Source: a virus | Direction: 5' to 3' (one strand) | DNA: 64,000 bases | IMG/VR virus record: IMGVR_UViG_3300042890_004365 | Location: 1 to 64,000 of that record | In this document: positions 52,609-60,044 of the stretch, piece by piece | How positions within the stretch are numbered: the stretch's first letter is position 1 | Layout: each line of letters begins with the position of its first letter | The notes under the pieces: generated by a model | What the model was told of the DNA's origin: nothing | Seen by the model: the letters and a program-made list of their open reading frames with translations, nothing else | Database searches by the model: none | Translations under genes and position numbers: made by a program

Positions 52609-53107
52609 TGTCTTTAAATAAAACATCAAAAAGATTTGGTTTTTTAGTACCATTTAATTCACTTCTTATATCCATTAGGAGTTTACCTAATTTATTTTTA
52701 CCTTTACCCGCACATTTTTCACAAGTACATTGACCATAGAAATTATCGTGCCAATAATTCCCTTCAATAATCTCTTTATTTTCAGTCATTAGTAACATTT
52801 CTTTTAATGTTTCATCTTTGAACTTTTCTTTAACTGCCCATTCCATAAATCCAAATTTCTTTGAATCCCACTCAGATCTTACTTTTATAACTTTTCCTAG
52901 TTGTTTTGCTTTACCAGGTGCCATATTAGAAACTAGTTCTCTAAAATCAGCAGCAGTATAGTATTTACCATCAATCATTTGATCATTATTACACTTCATT
53001 GCAACATAGTATGTTTCAACACTATTGTAAGTAATACCTTGGTATTCTATTTTACATGGATAGAAGTTCGATAAAAAACCATACCTACCATCAAATTTTG
53101 TTATCAT
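52598..53107 (-). CDS. NADAR-domain protein (YbiA/RibX-like)
   Basis: The sequence follows the NADAR family closely: YGFLSNFYPCKIEYQG, TYNSVETYYVAMKC, KAKQLGK and GNYWHDNFYGQC. NADAR proteins are N-glycosidases; family members hydrolyse riboflavin intermediates or remove ADP-ribose from guanine in DNA. Phage copies may counter NAD+- or ADP-ribosylation-based defence (inference). A CEKC pair near the C terminus is an addition. It is adjacent to the tmRNA but separately terminated. Confidence 0.75.
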   Translation of the reverse strand: MITKFDGRYGFLSNFYPCKIEYQGITYNSVETYYVAMKCNNDQMIDGKYYTAADFRELVSNMAPGKAKQLGKVIKVRSEWDSKKFGFMEWAVKEKFKDETLKEMLLMTENKEIIEGNYWHDNFYGQCTCEKCAGKGKNKLGKLLMDIRSELNGTKKPNLFDVLFKDKKA

Positions 53108-53123
53108 AATTTTATATATTTAT

Positions 53124-53148
53124 AAAAAAACCCACTCAATGAGTGGGA
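53124..53148 (-). terminator. Intrinsic terminator of the tmRNA transcript
   Basis: On the minus strand, CCCACTCATTGAGTGGG followed by seven T; it lies about 10 bases after the predicted 3' end of the tmRNA. Confidence 0.85.
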
Positions 53149-53157
53149 ATTTTGTTG

Positions 53158-53535
53158 TGGAGATGACGTTGTACTGCCCAACGTGTCTTTCTCAGTTAAA
53201 AATAACTATTCGTTTACAAGTTTAGTAAGTTTTTCTAAGTCTTACAAAATAATTAGTTTTTGAATCTCAAACTACTAATAAAAAGGTTTCACTTTTAAAC
53301 TGGTGAACACAGCTGTAGAATTTTTGGTGTATTAGTCTTATTTGATTAAGCTACTACTAAATCTCTGTTAGAGATCAAATTGTTTTGTAAGCAAGCTACT
53401 AAATCTTCACTTGTTCCTACTTGATTAACGTTGCCGTTTAAAAATGTACCATCTAATTTATTAATCGGTCATTGTAGGCCACCCGATACTTGCATAATCA
53501 TCCTTAGTCCGCAAATCAATTCTAAAAACACCCCC
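53158..53535 (-). ncRNA. ssrA: Probable transfer-messenger RNA (tmRNA) with atypical long tag
   Basis: The ~470 bases between two genes encode a 378-nt RNA with tmRNA architecture. Its ends GGGGGUG (53535-53529) and CAUCUCC (53165-53159) form a 7-bp acceptor stem with a G3-U70 pair and A73, the alanine identity elements. A long P2-like helix pairs 53488-53506 with 53197-53209 and 53216-53221 (19 bp, one internal loop). A stem AUCGG/CCGAU (53483-53487/53464-53468) sits where the first pseudoknot belongs. Then an open frame starts at GGC (53435), reads GNVNQVGTSE..., ends RDLVVA and stops at 53346: 29 codons, versus about ten normally. Odd points: the T-arm loop GGCAGUA is not canonical, and CCA is not encoded. 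It has its own promoter motif and terminator. Confidence 0.75.
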
Positions 53536-53553
53536 AGGATTAAATATATATAT

Positions 53554-53564
53554 TATATATTAAA
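53554..53564 (-). promoter_or_regulatory. TTTAATATATA promoter-like motif for tmRNA
   Basis: Exact minus-strand copy, 18 bases before the predicted mature 5' end at 53535. As this gene is non-coding, the motif here supports a promoter role rather than a translation signal. Confidence 0.6.
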
Positions 53565-53576
53565 AGTGTAAAAGGT

Positions 53577-54191
53577 TTAATTTCTATTTCTTTTTATATC
53601 TCTATTTATTTTACTACATAATGGTTGTAGATTACTATAATGATTAAGTTTAAATATTTCCTGTTCATTAACGGCATTTGATATTGGTATAATATGATCT
53701 ATATCCCAACCATAGTTTAATTCTCCATTATATAGACCATAGTTTTCCCAATTCATCCAATTCTCAAATTTATCTTCTAAATGTTTTTTAAAATCATTAA
53801 AATTACATCCTATTATATTTAATAATTCAATTGTCGTAGAAGTTACAAACTTACCTCTACTTAAAGATTTATTTAATCTTCTTTGAAACCCATGTTTTAA
53901 TCTGTATAAAATATCTGTTCTCATTTTCATTTTATGATATTCTCTACGTCTTATCCTGTTTTTCTCTCTACGTTCATCACTAATTATATAACTATCATTA
54001 AGTTTTTTCTTTATTATTTTTCTTCTATTCTTCTCATCATCACTTAATAGGTTTAATTTTTCTTTAATAAACTCTTTGTTTTTTAAGAAGTATAATCTTT
54101 TATATTCTTTTATACAATTTTTACATTGATTAGTACCTTTATTATATTCCTCTATAACTTTTAATTCTTCACACTTTATACATTTTTTCAT
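53577..54191 (-). CDS. HNH homing endonuclease with N-terminal zinc finger
   Basis: Paralogue of the product of 7128-7826: CIKC/CKNC at the N terminus, a Lys/Arg-rich linker, then GYNGELNYGWDIDHIIPISN-like catalytic core (WDIDHIIPISNA) and LNHYSNLQPLCSKIN. It lies directly upstream of the tmRNA on the same strand. Free-standing homing genes usually sit next to the site they cut, so the tmRNA flank or the neighbouring gene may have been its target; that is inference. Confidence 0.8.
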   Translation of the reverse strand: MKKCIKCEELKVIEEYNKGTNQCKNCIKEYKRLYFLKNKEFIKEKLNLLSDDEKNRRKIIKKKLNDSYIISDERREKNRIRRREYHKMKMRTDILYRLKHGFQRRLNKSLSRGKFVTSTTIELLNIIGCNFNDFKKHLEDKFENWMNWENYGLYNGELNYGWDIDHIIPISNAVNEQEIFKLNHYSNLQPLCSKINRDIKRNRN

Positions 54192-54217
54192 ATAAACATT
54201 TTATATTTTTGTTACTA

Positions 54218-54228
54218 TATATATTAAA
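54218..54228 (-). promoter_or_regulatory. TTTAATATATA promoter-like motif
   Basis: Exact minus-strand copy, 26 bases upstream of the HNH start at 54191; the same A/T block may serve the divergent gene at 54245. Confidence 0.5.
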
Positions 54229-54244
54229 ATAATAGTTTCTCCTT

Positions 54245-54409
54245 ATGGAAAATAAAAATAAAATTGCTAAAAAAAACTATAACTCAGATAAAACATTTGT
54301 ACAAATATCAAAGGAGTTACATATCAAAATAAAAGATTATTGTAAAAATAATAATATAAAAGTTAAGGACTTTTTAGAAAATACCATAAATGATAAAATA
54401 AAAAAGTGA
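54245..54409 (+). CDS. Small ribbon-helix-helix-like protein (54 residues)
   Basis: A short frame starting MENKNKIAKKN and ending NDKIKK. The segment KTFVQISKELHIKIKDYCKN followed by NNIKVKDFLENTIND has the strand-helix-helix layout of RHH (CopG/MetJ-type) DNA-binding proteins. It is divergent from the HNH gene and ends inside a hairpin terminator. A repressor role for the neighbouring divergent gene is possible but unproven. Confidence 0.55.
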   Translation: MENKNKIAKKNYNSDKTFVQISKELHIKIKDYCKNNNIKVKDFLENTINDKIKK

Positions 54410-54432
54410 GTTATAAAAACTCACTTTTTTTT
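54400..54432. terminator. Bidirectional intrinsic terminator
   Basis: AAAAAAGTGAGTT/AACTCACTTTTTT hairpin between convergent genes; it includes the stop of the small gene. Confidence 0.8.
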
Positions 54433-55708
54433 AGTCAAGAACATTATCAGTAAACCACTTAATAACTAACTCTTTTGGTATCACATCACCATAATACTCT
54501 GTATATTGTTCACCACCTTTTTTAATGACGTATGACGTATCATCTGTGTTGATACTATCAAAGTATTTAACATACTCTTCAAAGCTCTTAAAACGCATCC
54601 CTAATACACTCACAGAGTCGTCATTAAATATCATCATCTTATAATCATCTGGACTAATATCAATACCAAATAGATTTCCTAAATATGTATTTAATTTTTT
54701 AACATCTTTGAAATCAAATTTAACATCTTTTTGACCTTCGATTTGAACTAAAATATCATCTAAAATGGTTACTTTAATATCAACATCTTCAAACCAAGTA
54801 TTAAATACAAGAGTATCAGTGTTATATGTATCATACTCTAATGTATTTGTATGTAGTAAGTCATATTTATTTAAAATACTTTTAACTTCTTTTACAACAC
54901 TCTTATTAGAGAAACGATGTCTTGGTGCAATTTTATATTTTGGCTCAAAATAAGTTACTTTTCTTTCAGTTGGTAAGTTCTCCCAATCAATTTTACACGC
55001 GGCTTCTGCAACTTTTTTAGTGTAAGATAAATCTACATACTCTGTTTTATAGTGTTCATTCCATCCACCAGCACTAATGTTGGTACATTCTGGAATAATG
55101 TCTAAGAAAGTCGCAGTATCTGTATAATAAGCATTTGGATCTGGTTTAGATTCAACACCTAAGTTAGTTAGTTCATCTGATAAAGCATCTGCAAAATCAA
55201 TAGAACAACAAAATCTACCTTTCTGTCTTAGTACAACAGAACCTGTTTGTTTTCTATCAAATGCAACTGCTCTTTTAAATTTTTTGAAGAATTCTGGGTT
55301 TGCTTTTAAAGCATTTTGTGAACCCCATAAACCACCACTTAAAATTGGTTCTTCTCCTAAGAAGAAGTAGTAAGTTCCAGGTATTCCTTTAGAAATCATG
55401 TATAATAAAATAGACATTCCTAATTTATTATCACCACCTAATATGGTTTTTTCATCAGTTTTGATAATATCACCTTCAATAACATGATTTACTTTTTCAT
55501 ATTCGGTACAATAAGTATCTAAGTGAGTTGTGAATAATGTTTCTGAATTACCTACTTGAATATAATAGTTACCAATAGAATCTTTTTTATATCCTGTGGG
55601 TAGATATTTTTCCAATTTAGTCTCATCACCATAAGGAATTGTATATTCAGTTAGTTTCAAAAAAGTATCCTTTATATCTAAAGGATTTATACTTTCATTT
55701 TTTGCCAT
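54431..55708 (-). CDS. Clan MH metallopeptidase-like protein (M20/M28/M42 type)
   Basis: The first ~235 residues carry the co-catalytic metallopeptidase motifs: FTTHLDTY (His-x-Asp), ILGGDNKLG (bridging Asp), FLGEEP (Glu-Glu), VAFDRKQ and GGWNEHYKTE (last His). It is therefore an aminopeptidase-like enzyme. The C-terminal ~190 residues are a separate beta-rich domain. The product of 56341-57717 is a paralogue. A TATATTTG box at 55726-55733 (minus strand) resembles a Bacteroidota -7 element 18 bases before the start. Confidence 0.65.
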   Translation of the reverse strand: MAKNESINPLDIKDTFLKLTEYTIPYGDETKLEKYLPTGYKKDSIGNYYIQVGNSETLFTTHLDTYCTEYEKVNHVIEGDIIKTDEKTILGGDNKLGMSILLYMISKGIPGTYYFFLGEEPILSGGLWGSQNALKANPEFFKKFKRAVAFDRKQTGSVVLRQKGRFCCSIDFADALSDELTNLGVESKPDPNAYYTDTATFLDIIPECTNISAGGWNEHYKTEYVDLSYTKKVAEAACKIDWENLPTERKVTYFEPKYKIAPRHRFSNKSVVKEVKSILNKYDLLHTNTLEYDTYNTDTLVFNTWFEDVDIKVTILDDILVQIEGQKDVKFDFKDVKKLNTYLGNLFGIDISPDDYKMMIFNDDSVSVLGMRFKSFEEYVKYFDSINTDDTSYVIKKGGEQYTEYYGDVIPKELVIKWFTDNVLD

Positions 55709-55751
55709 AATTGTTTAATTTTTTACAAATATACAAAATTATTTTTAAATA

Positions 55752-56339
55752 TTAAAATGGTGCATCATCATCTTCACCATAATCTTCATCAGTATCATCA
55801 TTTAATCCTTCATCATAATAGAATCCAAATTCTAAAGTTTGACCTCTTTGACTTTCCCACATATCAAATTCTGAATCATATTGTGGTAGAATATCCATTT
55901 TTAATTTATTTAAAAGATCAAAAACATTTATTACATCACTTAATCTTTCTCTATGACCCATAGAACATCTAATAGATAAATCTAAATTATCATTAGTAAT
56001 AGATACATTTTCAATACCTTTATTTTTAAACATACCTCTTAATAGATATTTTAAGTGTTCCATATCATCATCTTCAATATCTTCATCACTTAAATCTGGA
56101 TCTCTATCACCATCTTTATTATCATAATGATCAAAGTTATGAGCTATCCCACCATAATACTCACTATCATAAAAATCTTCATCATCATCAGGTATCTCAC
56201 CTGACATATCAAAACGAGATGGTAAAGAGTTACTTTTTTTTCTAGAACCACCAGCCCAGTCATCATTCCAATCTTGATCTGTACCTTCCCAGGCATCATC
56301 ATCAACTCTTTCTGTAAATCTTTTATACTTTTGTATCAT
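55752..56339 (-). CDS. Acidic tagged protein
   Basis: The 195-residue product begins MIQKYKRFTERVDDD, a capsid-targeting-like element with FTE as possible cleavage site. The following ~80 residues are very acidic and Trp/Tyr-containing (DAWEGTDQDWNDDWAGG), and a globular part (~95-175) follows, ending in another acidic tail. No family recognised. The start abuts the stop of the peptidase gene at 56341 (one base between), so they are cotranscribed. Confidence 0.55.
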   Translation of the reverse strand: MIQKYKRFTERVDDDAWEGTDQDWNDDWAGGSRKKSNSLPSRFDMSGEIPDDDEDFYDSEYYGGIAHNFDHYDNKDGDRDPDLSDEDIEDDDMEHLKYLLRGMFKNKGIENVSITNDNLDLSIRCSMGHRERLSDVINVFDLLNKLKMDILPQYDSEFDMWESQRGQTLEFGFYYDEGLNDDTDEDYGEDDDAPF

Positions 56340-56340
56340 A

Positions 56341-57717
56341 TTATTTTAATTCTATTTTGATGGTTGTTTCGTCAAAAACAACGTAAGGGTCTGCGGTTCT
56401 GTGTTTATATAATAAACCTTGTACTTGTGATAATGTATCAAAGATAGTTTTAACATCTGCAAGATCTAAATCTATTTTAATGAATATTTTATCTTGAACA
56501 CCAACTACTTTAACATCTAAACCAAATATAGATTTTTTAACAGTATCAATTAAAGTTTTATGTTTTCTTAATAATTCTTCATTTATACCTACCTTTCTTA
56601 CAGCGGGCAATTGTGACCAATTTACTTTTAAAGAAGCTTTTGCTAATTTCTCTAAATAAGTCATATTTTGTATCTCTCTAAATGTATGTTCGTTATTATA
56701 TCCAACCGATACGTTAGTACATTCTGATATATCATCGATAAATGATGCAGAATCAGTAAATACTCCTGTTGGATCAGTAGATAAATTTAATCCACTTTTG
56801 TTATATTCTTTACAAAGTGCTGTAGCAAACTCATTTGAACAACAAACTCTACCATATTGAGAAGTAATAACCGAACCAGTTTTTCTTCTATCAAAAGAAA
56901 CACATTTTTTAACATTTTTTAAAAATTCAAATGAACTATATTCACTCGCCAAATCTCTTGAACCAATACCACCTCTTTCTTCTCCAATAAAGAAGTAATA
57001 AATACCTGGTATTTTATTTTCCATCATATATAACATTACTGCTACTCCTGCTTTATCATCTGCTCCTAATATAGATGTACCATCAGTATAAATATACTCA
57101 TCACCATCTTCTATTTTTGATAATAGTTTAGTAGGTAGTTGAGTTCTATCCGCAGTATCTAAGTGAGATGTAAACATTGTAGTATCATCTCCTGCAATTA
57201 CTTTATAATAATTTCCAAATTTATCTAATTCTAAGTCTGGTAAAAACTCTAAAACTTCAGTTTCGTGACCCATTGGGTAAGTTTTTGTTACCAATGATAA
57301 GAATGTTGAACGAACATCTTTTGGATTATAAACAAATGGTTTATGTTCAATTGGTGTACCAACTGGTTGTACTGTAACTTTTACTCCTTTTTTAAGATTT
57401 ACAATAGTAGTAGAGAATTTTCTAATACTTTCTTCATCATAAACACCAGGAAAATAGCTTCTCAAAAATGTTCCTATTTTGATATATTGTCTTCTTCCAC
57501 CTATTATAGCATCAAAGAAATAATCTGAATCAGAGATATCCAATCTTGATATATTCATATCATTGGCATATTTAGACCTAGGATCTGCCATCCAGTTAAG
57601 TTCATATGCAATATAATCATCATGATCATCTTCCATTGTAGTTAGAAGTTTTACTAACCTAGCAGAAAATGCAATCTTTATCTCATCTTCATATTTCATT
57701 TTATAATCATTTGCCAT
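56341..57717 (-). CDS. Clan MH metallopeptidase-like protein with N-terminal extension
   Basis: Residues ~130-360 match the product of 54431-55708: FTSHLDTAD, ILGADDKAGVAV, FIGEERGGIG, VSFDRRKTGS and YNNEHTFRE, keeping the metal ligands. The first ~125 residues are an extra domain (IAYELNWMADPRS ... GGRRQYIKIGTFLR) not found in the paralogue. A peptide- or protein-trimming function is inferred from the family. It has an exact promoter-like motif 21 bases upstream. Confidence 0.65.
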   Translation of the reverse strand: MANDYKMKYEDEIKIAFSARLVKLLTTMEDDHDDYIAYELNWMADPRSKYANDMNISRLDISDSDYFFDAIIGGRRQYIKIGTFLRSYFPGVYDEESIRKFSTTIVNLKKGVKVTVQPVGTPIEHKPFVYNPKDVRSTFLSLVTKTYPMGHETEVLEFLPDLELDKFGNYYKVIAGDDTTMFTSHLDTADRTQLPTKLLSKIEDGDEYIYTDGTSILGADDKAGVAVMLYMMENKIPGIYYFFIGEERGGIGSRDLASEYSSFEFLKNVKKCVSFDRRKTGSVITSQYGRVCCSNEFATALCKEYNKSGLNLSTDPTGVFTDSASFIDDISECTNVSVGYNNEHTFREIQNMTYLEKLAKASLKVNWSQLPAVRKVGINEELLRKHKTLIDTVKKSIFGLDVKVVGVQDKIFIKIDLDLADVKTIFDTLSQVQGLLYKHRTADPYVVFDETTIKIELK

Positions 57718-57738
57718 TTAAAATGTTTTTATTTTTAT

Positions 57739-57749
57739 TATATATTAAA
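57739..57749 (-). promoter_or_regulatory. TTTAATATATA promoter-like motif
   Basis: Exact minus-strand copy, 21 bases upstream of the ATG at 57717. Confidence 0.55.
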
Positions 57750-57750
57750 A

Positions 57751-58143
57751 TTATATAGTGACTTCATGTGCGTTTTTATAATCAACCATAACTTGACCAT
57801 CATTCATACCTGGTTTTTTACTAACAAATCTACGTTTACAGTAAACTACAACAGATTTATCAACACCTTTTGCCTTACTATTATCCTTTGCAATCTCTGC
57901 AACTTTCTTAATAACTTCAGGAGTTGGTATATTATCTTTAACAACAATAACTACATGACTTCCTGGAACACCTTTTACGTGCATCCATAAATCGTCATTA
58001 TCTGCAATATTAAATGTTAAGTGGTCGTTAGACCTAGCATCTTTACCTAAATGAATAATAAATCCATCAACTTCCATTTTTTTAATATTAGGAAATTTAT
58101 CTTTTTTGGATTCATTAAATTGTTTATATTTCTTTAATCTCAT
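57751..58143 (-). CDS. Stand-alone NFACT-R (DUF814) domain protein, tagged
   Basis: I start at MRLKKYKQFNESKK (58143), which gives the shared capsid-targeting-like element with FNE before Ser. From residue ~24 the protein is a complete NFACT-R domain: VDGFIIHLGKDARSNDHLTF, DDLWMHVKGVPGSHVVI, AKDNSKAKG and PGMNDGQVMV. In cells this domain belongs to RqcH/Rqc2-type proteins that act on stalled 50S ribosomes; alone it is thought to bind RNA or ribosomes. The 130-residue phage protein lacks the NFACT-N and coiled-coil parts. It lies between a peptidase operon and the capsid genes. Confidence 0.8.
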   Translation of the reverse strand: MRLKKYKQFNESKKDKFPNIKKMEVDGFIIHLGKDARSNDHLTFNIADNDDLWMHVKGVPGSHVVIVVKDNIPTPEVIKKVAEIAKDNSKAKGVDKSVVVYCKRRFVSKKPGMNDGQVMVDYKNAHEVTI

Positions 58144-58167
58144 AATGTATATATTATTTATATAAAA

Positions 58168-58198
58168 CAAAAAAAGACCCAATTGGGTCTTTTTTTTA
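58168..58198. terminator. Intrinsic terminator downstream of the capsid gene
   Basis: AAAAGACCCAATTGGGTCTT hairpin with A and T flanks. Confidence 0.85.
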
Positions 58199-58214
58199 AT
58201 ATAATAACTAATAA

Positions 58215-59957
58215 TTAGTTAAGTAATCCTTGAGCATCAGAAACTTTGATAGTCATGAACTGTTTTTGTGGGTACCAACCAACTTCAGTTACAGCATATC
58301 TAGATCTAAGTAACATTCTTGGTGCGAATGTAGCCTCAGAGATGATGCTAATTGACTGAGCCATTAAGTAAGGTACGAAAATAATACCTGGTTGATCAGG
58401 GTTATTTTTTCTTCCTAAAACGATTCTGTTATCGTTATATCTCATGTATGGATCAACATAGATAGAGATGTCTCCGATTGAACCTACTGGGTACAATTGA
58501 CCTTGAGAGTTCATTTTAGATTTCAATGGGTTGATAGTGTATCCTGCAATATCTTGTAATGCTGCAGCTAAACCTCCATTTGTGATTAAGTATTGAGCTG
58601 GCCCAACACGTCCTTCTGTTGCAATGTAGTTAGAAGCATGAGCAATTTTCGTGATCAATTTTCTTTGTACAGCGTGAGTAGTTTCACCACCAATAGCACT
58701 AGTTCCAGTAGCATAAGTAGTATCTAAGTCAAACAAAGTTTGATTAGTGATAGCACCAGAGAAAGTACTTCCCGATAAAGGAGCATTTACTCTGTTTAAA
58801 TCTCCCATTTCGAAGATTTTATTAACAATTTGTTTAGAGATTGTTTGAGACAATTCATTAACAAGGATTGATTCCATTTTTTGAACGATATCCATACCTG
58901 TGTTAGCTTTGATGTCTTCAATCTCAGTTCTTCTAAGTGCAGAAGATACTTCAATAGTACCAACAGCAACTGTTTTAGAAGAGATTTTTGGTCCGATAAC
59001 TCCTGCGTAAGAATCATCATCTGTTTGTCTGTCCATTGGTGAAGATCCTGAAGATCTATCATTAGTTGTACTACCGTACCAGTTTGCAGAGAAACCAGGA
59101 ATGTGATCTTCTAAAGCAGATACTAATGAAACAGCAACATTTGTTAAACTAGATCCAGTTGCTGCAATTTTAGTAATTGCCGCAGTCATTGCTTGAGTTG
59201 GACCAAATGTATTTCTTGTAGCATCATAAGCCCAAGTTGCAGCAACAGAACCACCAGCAGCATAACCATTAGCAGTATTAGCTTGTCTATAAGCTCTAAA
59301 TATTGGAAAACCATCGATACGAGAGAATCCTAAGAATTCAACCTGATTAAGTTTTGAACCATTTTCTACAGTAGCGATATTTTTAGTAGTTGTACCAGTA
59401 GAAATGTCAGCAAACAATCTACCACCTGATAAACCACCTTGTGTTTCAGTAATTACTGGAGTACCTGTAGCTAAAGCAGTTCTTAAATTTGCTTGTACAG
59501 TAGTTAATTCAGTAGCAGTAACTTTAAAAACTTGTGGTTTTTCGTCTGCAGCACCTGTACGAGTATCATCATATTGAAAGTCAATATAAAGTAAATCGAT
59601 TTTCGGACCTGGAGTTGGTTTAACAGCAACTAAGTCAAGACCAATTGTTTGAGCAGCAATTTTCATTGCAACTGGTAACAAGTTTTGACCAACATCACCT
59701 GAACCAATTGTTCCTACTGTTGTTGTTGTAGCTGGACTACCACCTACTGTTTGACCTGCATAAAAAGCTGGTTGAGCAGCTAAAACTGAACCCATACCTG
59801 CTACGTTTGAAGCGTTTACATACGCATTCTCGTTGATTGAGTGAAATTCAGCATATTCTGACATCCATTCTACTCTATCACCTGTAACTCCCATGTTTTC
59901 CAACACTGGAGACCATTTTTTCATGGCTTTTTGATTATCTATTCTAATGTGTGACAT
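58215..59957 (-). CDS. Major capsid protein, T4 gp23-like
   Basis: The start at 59957 gives MSHIRIDNQKAMKKWSPVLE, parallel to the KAELLNKWKPLLEG start of T4 gp23; a longer frame to 60026 covers an AT-rich leader. The predicted maturation site is SINE-NAYVNASNVAGMG after Glu43, matching the T4 site (FLTE followed by AEIGGD...). The C-terminal part (IGDISIYVDPYMRYNDNRIV, GIIFVPYLMAQSI, MLLRSRYAVTEVGW) fits the HK97-type gp23 fold. Length is 580 residues (T4: 521). It follows the protease-scaffold gene, as in the T4 order 21-22-23. Confidence 0.88.
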   Translation of the reverse strand: MSHIRIDNQKAMKKWSPVLENMGVTGDRVEWMSEYAEFHSINENAYVNASNVAGMGSVLAAQPAFYAGQTVGGSPATTTTVGTIGSGDVGQNLLPVAMKIAAQTIGLDLVAVKPTPGPKIDLLYIDFQYDDTRTGAADEKPQVFKVTATELTTVQANLRTALATGTPVITETQGGLSGGRLFADISTGTTTKNIATVENGSKLNQVEFLGFSRIDGFPIFRAYRQANTANGYAAGGSVAATWAYDATRNTFGPTQAMTAAITKIAATGSSLTNVAVSLVSALEDHIPGFSANWYGSTTNDRSSGSSPMDRQTDDDSYAGVIGPKISSKTVAVGTIEVSSALRRTEIEDIKANTGMDIVQKMESILVNELSQTISKQIVNKIFEMGDLNRVNAPLSGSTFSGAITNQTLFDLDTTYATGTSAIGGETTHAVQRKLITKIAHASNYIATEGRVGPAQYLITNGGLAAALQDIAGYTINPLKSKMNSQGQLYPVGSIGDISIYVDPYMRYNDNRIVLGRKNNPDQPGIIFVPYLMAQSISIISEATFAPRMLLRSRYAVTEVGWYPQKQFMTIKVSDAQGLLN

Positions 59958-60044
59958 AAAATTTTTATTTTTTTTTAGTTTTTTTATAATACTATATATA
60001 TCCTTGTTTTTACTCGTTTTTGACAAGTATGGATTTTTTATAGA

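Noticed and set aside
53158-53535. Group I intron beside the HNH gene
   Set aside because: The RNA has its own promoter motif and terminator and its two ends pair as an acceptor stem with G3-U70. No split gene flanks it, so a tmRNA explains the structure better.
59958-60026. Extended N terminus of the capsid protein
   Set aside because: The extra 23 residues are Lys/Asn-rich translation of an AT leader containing a promoter-like sequence. The T4-like start aligns at 59957.
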